From NCBI GenBank assembly GCA_963790505.1, contig CAWBOT010000005.1:496001-560000 (forward strand): 64,000 nt of DNA, written 5' to 3'. This document shows positions 1 to 4,841 of the stretch, piece after piece (the stretch's first letter is position 1; each line of letters starts with the position of its first letter). Made by a program: the position numbers and the translations under genes. The notes under the pieces were generated by a model. The model was given only the letters and a program-made list of their open reading frames with translations, did not search any database and was not told where the DNA came from. This DNA comes from Acidisarcina sp963790505 (GTDB lineage Bacteria; Acidobacteriota; Terriglobia; Terriglobales; Acidobacteriaceae).

Positions 1-1
1 G

Positions 2-169
2 GCGTCTATTTGGTTCACGATCAAACTGCCGGGAATGCGAGCGGTCATGCGGCCGATCTACGAAGAGATGGGTCTCCTGCAAGCGCGGGCGATCGATCCG
101 ATCCCCGACGAGAGCGAATCGACGGCTTGGAACATGACCAATTCAAGAAAGACCTATAACCATTTTTAA
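2..169 (+). CDS. C-terminal end of a probable MFS-type membrane transporter (partial)
   Basis: The window opens inside a reading frame of 55 codons that ends in TAA at 167-169. Its visible part starts hydrophobic (ASIWFTIKLPGMRAVMRPIY) and ends in a polar tail. From memory, the pattern 'RPIY..MG(I/L)L' after the last membrane segment is seen in MFS_3-type exporters, so this may be the cytoplasmic tail of such a transporter. The start lies outside the window. The isochorismatase-like gene begins 35 bp downstream and could be co-transcribed. The family call is tentative; the alternative frame over the same bases gives a less protein-like, arginine-rich translation. Confidence 0.35.
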   Translation, partial: ASIWFTIKLPGMRAVMRPIYEEMGLLQARAIDPIPDESESTAWNMTNSRKTYNHF

Positions 170-204
170 AAGGACTTCATAACTAATCCTGAAAGGAAAA
201 TTAC

Positions 205-759
205 ATGCCACTTACAAAGCTCGAAGAGAATGCTGCCTTAGTCATCATCGATTTACAAAAGGGAATCACGGCGATGCAGGCAGCACATCCGATGGGAGAC
301 ATCGTCGGCCGGAGCGCGATGTTGGCGCGGGCCTTCCGTGAACGCGAGCTGCCGGTTGTTCTGGTCAACGTTGCGGGAGGAGCGCCGGGGCGGACCGACG
401 CTCCGCGCCCTGCGTTTGCGTTTCCGCCGGACTGGACCGATCTCGCTCCGGAGCTCGATCAACATCCGAGCGATCACCTGGTGACGAAACATCGGATTGG
501 AGCGTTTATAGGCACGTCTCTGGACAGCATCCTGCGGGAGCGAGGCGTGACGCAGATCGTGCTGGCAGGTGTGGCGACGAGCGTTGGGGTTGAGGCTACG
601 GCGCGCAGCGCTTACGACCACGGCTATCACGTGGTGCTGGTGACGGACGCGATGACCGATCGCGACGCAGAGTCGCATCGACACAGCGTGGAGAAGATCT
701 TCCCGCGCATCGGCGAGACGGAGATTACGGAGAATGTGCTGAAGCAAGTCCGTGGCTGA
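205..759 (+). CDS. Isochorismatase-family (cysteine hydrolase fold) hydrolase with Cys-to-Gly active site
   Basis: This 184-residue cytosolic protein has the usual length and layout of the isochorismatase/nicotinamidase superfamily. The acidic triad residue is D16 (VIIDLQKG) and the lysine is K95 (VTKHRIGAF). The nucleophile loop reads GVATSVGVEATAR (122-134), so the usual Cys position is Gly128. True isochorismatases (EntB, PhzD) also carry Gly here and act on an enol ether, whereas nicotinamidases and N-carbamoylsarcosine amidases need the Cys. The start is supported by an AAAGGA ribosome site about 10 bp upstream. The next gene downstream is about 460 bp away. The substrate cannot be read from sequence; YcaC-like proteins of unknown function are the other possibility. 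Confidence 0.88.
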   Translation: MPLTKLEENAALVIIDLQKGITAMQAAHPMGDIVGRSAMLARAFRERELPVVLVNVAGGAPGRTDAPRPAFAFPPDWTDLAPELDQHPSDHLVTKHRIGAFIGTSLDSILRERGVTQIVLAGVATSVGVEATARSAYDHGYHVVLVTDAMTDRDAESHRHSVEKIFPRIGETEITENVLKQVRG

Positions 760-783
760 AGAGCTAGTTCGCTTTTGTTTCGC

Positions 784-907
784 CGGTACCCCCCTCCCCC
801 TAGGATTTTCTGATTAAATCCCTATTTTCAGTGGGTTGCGGTGGGGGGTATCTAGCCAAATCCTTTGTTTGATCCATGGCGGTATCCTAGAATCCTTGTT
901 TTCAGTA
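784..907. repeat. Palindromic, internally repeated intergenic element
   Basis: There is no convincing gene between 760 and 1219. This stretch has an outer imperfect inverted repeat (GTACCCCCCT at 785-794 against GTGGGGGGTAT at about 841-851). Inside it lies a hairpin, TAGGATTT ... AAATCCCTA (about 800-825). A weaker direct repeat follows: TTTTCAGTGGG near 825 recurs as TTTTCAGTAGG near 897, and TATCTAG near 850 recurs as TATCCTAG near 883. It looks like a degenerate mobile or REP-type element rather than a promoter. Confidence 0.35.
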
Positions 908-923
908 GGCAAACAGAGCGCAA

Positions 924-951
924 AAGGCGGCCGAGTGGCCGCCTTCTTTTT
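924..951 (+). terminator. Rho-independent terminator, possibly bidirectional
   Basis: A perfect 9-bp stem AAGGCGGCC / GGCCGCCTT with a GAGT loop is followed by CTTTTT. An A-run on the other side (CAAAA) would give a short T-tract on the opposite strand. It lies about 165 bp downstream of the isochorismatase-like gene and would end that transcript. Confidence 0.6.
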
Positions 952-1124
952 CATCTGTCTCTCTACTTCCAGTTTATCAGGTTGACCCCATTCACTACGC
1001 CAAGTTGGGGTGAGTTTTATGTTCATGGAATGAGTGAGTTACAAGAAAGTTTGGGCGCCAGGTATTGACAGAATTTCGTGGGCGGGGAGTTGTCCGGATG
1101 ACGGAGCTAATCCTTTAGATGTTC

Positions 1125-1160
1125 CCCACTCGGGCAAAGGAAGGCTTGCGTGGGCCACCC
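1125..1160 (+). repeat. Dispersed short palindromic repeat, copy 1
   Basis: A 36-bp element of the form CCCACTC...GGCAAAGGAAGGCTT...GTGGGCCACCC. It matches the copies at 4001-4037, 4757-4834 and 14198-14234. The ends form an imperfect inverted repeat (CCCACTC against GTGGG). It sits just upstream of the small membrane protein gene and argues against any start codon upstream of it. Confidence 0.7.
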
Positions 1161-1219
1161 AGCGACCCGACCAACCCAAACTGCGGAACCTGTCGGCTAG
1201 CCCTGGCGTACGAGATTCC

Positions 1220-1708
1220 ATGAGCGATGCAGGCCGAAGGGCCTCCTCTCGACAGGAACCGTGGATCTGTGTAGGAGCGGCACTTTTCCTTGTGGCGCTG
1301 CTCGTATCGGCGATTGTTGATCCCCCGCTCCGAGTTCTTCACTGTTTCCAGGCGCTGATCTACGTTGCCGTCATCGCGCTTGCACGCCGAAAGAGCCCAT
1401 GGGGATATGGAGCTGGATTCGCGATCGCGATCGTGTGGAACGGAATGAATTTTTTCGGCCCGCGCCTCATCCAGAAGGGTGCGGTCGCCTTGTGGTCGTG
1501 GCTGCGTACCGGGCATGTGCAGCAGCTCGTACCGATGATGGGAATCGTGGGCGCTCTCGGGCATTTCATTCTCATCTTCGCTACTCTTGTGGCGACTCTG
1601 CGGTGCGACACGGAGGCGAGGAAGTGGTGGAAGTTCTCAGGCGGCGCAGTTCTTGCGGTGGGGTATCTTGCAGTGCTGGTTGCTTTCGCCCTGCGTCACA
1701 GGTACTAG
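1220..1708 (+). CDS. Small multi-pass membrane protein of unknown function
   Basis: The 162-residue protein begins MSDAGRRASSRQEP. It contains about four or five hydrophobic segments (near residues 14-32, 35-52, 60-75, 100-122 and 138-158) and ends in a basic tail. The frame stays open upstream to 1034, but that part crosses the dispersed palindromic repeat at 1125-1160 and has poor protein character, so the ATG at 1220 is preferred. No clear Shine-Dalgarno sequence is visible. It resembles generic small integral membrane proteins of acidobacteria; no family is recognised and no operon partner is present. Confidence 0.5.
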   Translation: MSDAGRRASSRQEPWICVGAALFLVALLVSAIVDPPLRVLHCFQALIYVAVIALARRKSPWGYGAGFAIAIVWNGMNFFGPRLIQKGAVALWSWLRTGHVQQLVPMMGIVGALGHFILIFATLVATLRCDTEARKWWKFSGGAVLAVGYLAVLVAFALRHRY

Positions 1709-1816
1709 CGTGGCTGGGATTTGAAGAGAAAGCCATCCCCCAAAAACAGGGACATGGAGACCCGCATCTTTCCTGAAATAAGACTTGGGCCAGCCAGATG
1801 CTCTTTCAGATTTTCT

Positions 1817-2998
1817 CTAGGAGGGGACGAGAGATCGCCACCAGCCGAGAATAACCTCTCGGGTGATGTACTCAAACATGTGGAGGTTGAAGGGGATGTC
1901 TTCTTTCAACCAGGTACTGCCCATCTGATGGGTCCCCAGAGCGGTCATTGTCTCTGAAGGGGCCGCCCAAGAAGGGTCTCTGGACGGTGCCGAGCACATC
2001 GGTGCCGGGAAGGGTCTTCCTTCGTGCAAGGCCTGCGAACGATACCGGTAGATTTTCTCAATGGCTTTCTTGAGTGAACTGTGCTCCCACGAGAACCGCG
2101 CCCACTCTGCAGGGCGCTGCACTGGAGCTCCTGGCATGAATGTCATACAAAAGTCGCGGAATTGTTTCGTCACCCCCATGCTTGGCGCAAAGGCGTCTGC
2201 GATTAGGGGCAGGAGTGCCTTGTCAGTGTGTGCACACAGTACCTCGTAGACCTTTGGCTTAGAGATCTCGAGCCGCTCTATGCTCGTTCCTTGATCCCCG
2301 GCCCATTCGTTTGCGGCTGACTCCAATGCGGAAACAAAGAGAAGCCAAGAGAATTCAGGCTCAGTCTCGCAAAGCCAGAGTGCATCTTGGTAGAGACGCG
2401 CTGATCGGATCAAGGTATTAACTTGCGAAGGTGTTTGATTGGGAAGAGACCGCAGCATTTCAAGTCCTTCCATCGGATGTACCCCATTCGCAGCACGGGG
2501 GAGGATGTAGTTTCGTGGTGCAAAGAAGGCCGGCTCGTTTTGATCGCCGAGTTCCTCGGGCCTTCCCTTCACGTCCCCATGTGGCTCGAATCTTCGTACG
2601 GACCTTCCTGCCCTAAGGCGAATGCCCATCGCTAAGGAGGCAATGGCGGCGAGCTCTTCGGGCGGCGAACCACCGTGGTAAAGGCTGGCGTCCGTCTTTT
2701 CAAAGGAGGGGTGTTCCCACTCTGAGTAGAAACCGTATCGCAGAATTATCCCCGGCTTGATCGTTTTCCAATTACCAGCCGCAATGGTATTGATGAAGGT
2801 ATACGGGCCAAGGTCGATCTCGCCCGTGATGTGGGCGTCTGTGAAAAGTGGAAACTCGGAGGCCCCTAACCACGGCGCCATCTTATTGAATGCGATCCAG
2901 TTCACGACAACTGGGCTAAGTTTCAGCTCTGACACCGTAGATTCTCCGGAGCGGTTCTGCAAGAAACCACTTAATGATGTTGGACTATCATCGAACAT
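1817..2998 (-). CDS. HEPN-domain protein (Apea-like), putative defence RNase
   Basis: The 393-residue protein is soluble, without signal peptide. Its C-terminal half reads as an all-helical HEPN domain: an ALESAANEW helix near 220-230, a KQFRDFCMTFMP segment near 270, then KKAIEKIYRYRSQALHEG with an R-x4-H motif at about R320-H325. In HEPN RNases this motif is the catalytic pair. The N-terminal about 180 residues are not recognised. The gene is divergent from the TIR-like gene, with about 120 bp between the starts, an arrangement common for paired defence genes. The spacing from the possible SD (AGAGGA) to the ATG is long, about 12 bp. The call rests on motif recognition, not a search. Alternatives are a non-catalytic HEPN scaffold or an unrelated helical protein. 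Confidence 0.6.
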   Translation of the reverse strand: MFDDSPTSLSGFLQNRSGESTVSELKLSPVVVNWIAFNKMAPWLGASEFPLFTDAHITGEIDLGPYTFINTIAAGNWKTIKPGIILRYGFYSEWEHPSFEKTDASLYHGGSPPEELAAIASLAMGIRLRAGRSVRRFEPHGDVKGRPEELGDQNEPAFFAPRNYILPRAANGVHPMEGLEMLRSLPNQTPSQVNTLIRSARLYQDALWLCETEPEFSWLLFVSALESAANEWAGDQGTSIERLEISKPKVYEVLCAHTDKALLPLIADAFAPSMGVTKQFRDFCMTFMPGAPVQRPAEWARFSWEHSSLKKAIEKIYRYRSQALHEGRPFPAPMCSAPSRDPSWAAPSETMTALGTHQMGSTWLKEDIPFNLHMFEYITREVILGWWRSLVPS

Positions 2999-3118
2999 TA
3001 CTATCGATAAGTCCTCTTCCCGGAAGCGTCTTTACCACGAATCGACGGATTCTATGCGCTACCCTGCACGGCTTCGGGCAGGAATATATCGCAGTAGACG
3101 TGCGGAGGATCCATCTGG

Positions 3119-3874
3119 ATGAATGACAAGACAATAAAGACGTTAGAGACGTATTTGGCCGAGGCGGTTCCACTCGATAGCTATTACCAATGGAGTTCTT
3201 GGGGCTCAAGAGTTGAAAAGTTTCTCGAAAAGGTCTTGGGAGCAGAGGCGGCATCAGAATTTGAGTCGCTCTCTGGCACCGAGCCAATTGACACCTTTGG
3301 GATGCAACGCGGACACATAGAGGGACTCATTGCGCTGCACAGCGGCAGCGGCACCTCTGGCTCTGCCGATCAAGAAGCCTTGAACATGCCAGGAGAGCAA
3401 GCCTTGCCAGCCAGCCTCAACACGAGACGTATCTTCGTGGTTCACGGGCACGATGGCGAAGCTAAAGAGACGCTCGCTCGATTCCTCGAGAAACTAGGGC
3501 TTGCTCCCGTTATCCTTCACGAACAGCCCAATCAGGGGCGAACCATTATTGAAAAATTCGAGGTCTCATCGAGCGACGTGGCGTTCGCCGTAGTTCTTCT
3601 GACGCCCGATGACCTAGGGTGTGCCAACCAGGAGGAGGAGCACCTGCGTCCCCGCGCCCGCCAAAACGTGATCCTTGAACTTGGTTACTTCATGGGACGG
3701 TTGGGTCGGATGCGCGTTTGCGTTCTTCACAAAGGGGGGATCGAATTGCCTTCTGACTATCAAGGAGTCGTCTACATCGAATTAGATTCCGCCGGGGCTT
3801 GGAGGACGAAACTTGCCCAGGAATTCGTTGAAGCAAAACTGCCTATCGACCTCCAGGGCCTTTTGGGCGCGTAG
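3119..3874 (+). CDS. TIR-like nucleotide-binding protein (Cap12/Pycsar TIR type)
   Basis: The 251-residue protein has a helical N-terminal region (1-75), a linker rich in G, S and A (75-100), and a TIR-like domain from about 104 to 240. It starts RRIFVVHGHDGEAKETLARF and continues with HEQPNQGRTIIEKFE (E145 a plausible catalytic glutamate) and ARQNVILELGYFMGRLGR. This is the pattern of Pfam PF10137, whose characterised members are NADases acting as effectors in anti-phage signalling (CBASS/Pycsar). No cyclase gene is visible nearby; the divergent HEPN gene is the only partner. A GGAGGA site at about 3104-3109 supports this start. It is most likely an NAD-depleting or nucleotide-sensing defence protein; its trigger is unknown. 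Confidence 0.83.
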   Translation: MNDKTIKTLETYLAEAVPLDSYYQWSSWGSRVEKFLEKVLGAEAASEFESLSGTEPIDTFGMQRGHIEGLIALHSGSGTSGSADQEALNMPGEQALPASLNTRRIFVVHGHDGEAKETLARFLEKLGLAPVILHEQPNQGRTIIEKFEVSSSDVAFAVVLLTPDDLGCANQEEEHLRPRARQNVILELGYFMGRLGRMRVCVLHKGGIELPSDYQGVVYIELDSAGAWRTKLAQEFVEAKLPIDLQGLLGA

Positions 3875-3897
3875 GAAATGGGACAATTTGGCTCGAA

Positions 3898-3998
3898 TCA
3901 TTCGTAGCGTATAGCTTTAGCCGGGTCGATGTGTGTTGCGCGGCGGGCTGGTAGCCAGCAGGCGAAGAGTCCTACGGCGGAGAGTAGGGCGGCGACGT
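3898..3998 (-). pseudogene. Truncated 3' end of an ADOP-type permease gene
   Basis: Read on the minus strand this encodes VAALLSAVGLFACWLPARR and continues to an IRYE-stop end, nearly identical to the last 32-33 residues of the intact ADOP permease at 4842-7280. At the DNA level the copies are also close but clearly diverged (third-position changes). Nothing upstream of this tail is present: the similarity stops at the dispersed repeat beginning at 4001. It is a relic of a second permease gene or of a partial duplication. The toxin-antitoxin pair lies between the relic and the intact gene. Confidence 0.8.
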
Positions 3999-4000
3999 CC

Positions 4001-4037
4001 GGTGGCCCATTCAAGCCTTCTGTTGGCCTGAGTGTGG
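4001..4037 (-). repeat. Dispersed short palindromic repeat, copy 2
   Basis: In inverse orientation this reads CCACACTCAGGCCAACAG followed by AAGGCTTGAATGGGCCACC, the same core as copies 1, 3 and 4. It directly abuts the truncated permease tail at 3898-3998, and copy 3 likewise lies just past the end of the intact permease gene. Confidence 0.72.
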
Positions 4038-4055
4038 AACCCGTCGGTCAAAGTC

Positions 4056-4376
4056 TTACTCCATCGCGGAGACGGAATGGACGGGTTGAGCGACCAGTCG
4101 CACGCCGAGCGCGGCGCAAACGCGGCTCACCGTATCGAATCGCGGTGCGCTATCAGGACGCAAGGCTTTGTACAGGGCTTCCCGCGTGATCCCCGCTGTC
4201 TTGGCGATCTCTGCCATGCCACGGGCGCGGGCAATATCCCCCAGCGCCGATGCGAGCAACGCCGCATCGTTGGCTTCCAGAATGTCGGTCAGATAAGCAG
4301 CGATGGCGGTCTCACTGTCGAGATAGTGTGCTGCGTCGAACTCAGGCAGGTCAGCGACCTTGATGCGTTTGCTCAT
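4056..4376 (-). CDS. Addiction-module antidote protein (HTH antitoxin)
   Basis: The 106-residue protein begins MSKRIKVADLPEFDAAHYL. It contains the helix-turn-helix pattern IARARGMAEIAKTAGITREALYKAL (split here as IARARGMAEIAK / TAGITREALYKAL) typical of TIGR02684 antidote proteins. It overlaps the 3' end of the toxin gene by 26 bp, so the order is toxin first, as in HigBA-like modules. The frame stays open further upstream, but that part lies inside the toxin gene, so this ATG is chosen. It should neutralise the toxin and repress the operon through the palindrome at 4692-4709. Confidence 0.85.
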   Translation of the reverse strand: MSKRIKVADLPEFDAAHYLDSETAIAAYLTDILEANDAALLASALGDIARARGMAEIAKTAGITREALYKALRPDSAPRFDTVSRVCAALGVRLVAQPVHSVSAME

Positions 4377-4683
4377 GATTTCTCTCCGCTCCGTCCAGTA
4401 ATGCGGCCAGTGCTTTGGCCCGTTTGATGTCCTTTTTCTGTGTTCGTTTCGAGCCGCCCACGAGCAGCACAATAATCTGCGCCTCGCGTTGGGTGAAGTA
4501 CAGACGCCATCCCGCGCCCAAATGGATGCGCAACTCCGAAACGCCCTCACCCACCGGCTGAACGTCTCCCATCAAACCGCGTTCCAATCGTTTGATTCTG
4601 GCGACGATTCCACCGCGTACCGCCTCATCCTTCAACCCGTCGAGCCAAGCCGTGAATTCGGGCGAAGGACGGATTGAGAACAT
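4351..4683 (-). CDS. RelE/HigB-type toxin (Gp49 family)
   Basis: The 110-residue basic protein starts MFSIRPSPEFTAWLDGLKD. It shows family hallmarks: a KDEAVRGGIVARIKRLERG helix, the GVSELRIHLGAGWRLYF strand pair, and the GGSKRTQKKDIKRAKAL tail, as in TIGR02683/PF05973 'addiction module killer' proteins. Relatives inhibit translation by ribosome-dependent mRNA cleavage. The downstream antidote gene overlaps it by 26 bp. The start lies only 8 bp from the operator palindrome at 4692-4709, so the transcript must have a very short leader. The frame and key residues look intact. Confidence 0.85.
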   Translation of the reverse strand: MFSIRPSPEFTAWLDGLKDEAVRGGIVARIKRLERGLMGDVQPVGEGVSELRIHLGAGWRLYFTQREAQIIVLLVGGSKRTQKKDIKRAKALAALLDGAERNHEQTHQGR

Positions 4684-4691
4684 GGGACAAA

Positions 4692-4709
4692 TGTAATCGA
4701 ACGATTACA
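4692..4709. promoter_or_regulatory. Operator palindrome of the toxin-antitoxin operon
   Basis: TGTAATCG-AA-CGATTACA is a perfect 8-bp inverted repeat with a 2-bp centre, 8 bp upstream of the toxin start. This is where the HTH antidote, or its complex with the toxin, would be expected to bind for autoregulation. Confidence 0.65.
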
Positions 4710-4756
4710 GACATGTCAACCTTGCTCATGAACAGGTTTTCGTCCGCCAGAGGGGC

Positions 4757-4834
4757 CCCACTCAAGCCAACAGAAGGCTTCTCCACCCCGTCGACAAAGA
4801 CCTGTCGACGGGGACCCCGGTTGAATGGGCCACC
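4757..4834 (+). repeat. Dispersed short palindromic repeat, copy 3, interrupted by a second palindrome
   Basis: The left part, CCCACTCAAGCCAACAGAAG, continues to GGCTT (4780), and the right part is TTGAATGGGCCACC (4821-4834). Together they match the core seen in the other copies. About 40 bp inserted between them holds a perfect 10-bp inverted repeat, CCCCGTCGAC (4786-4795) and GTCGACGGGG (4804-4813), with an 8-bp loop. The element lies 7 bp past the stop of the ADOP permease gene and could act as its transcript end. Confidence 0.7.
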
Positions 4835-4841
4835 TCCTGTT

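Noticed and set aside
960..1032. Weak resemblance to the dispersed repeat (CCCCATTCA ... TTGGGGTGAG)
   Set aside because: Only the outer arms are alike; the AAGCC/GGCTT core is missing, so it was not counted as a copy.
814..1068. Short frames on both strands between the isochorismatase-like gene and the repeat
   Set aside because: They lie in the palindromic element and the terminator, without initiation signals.
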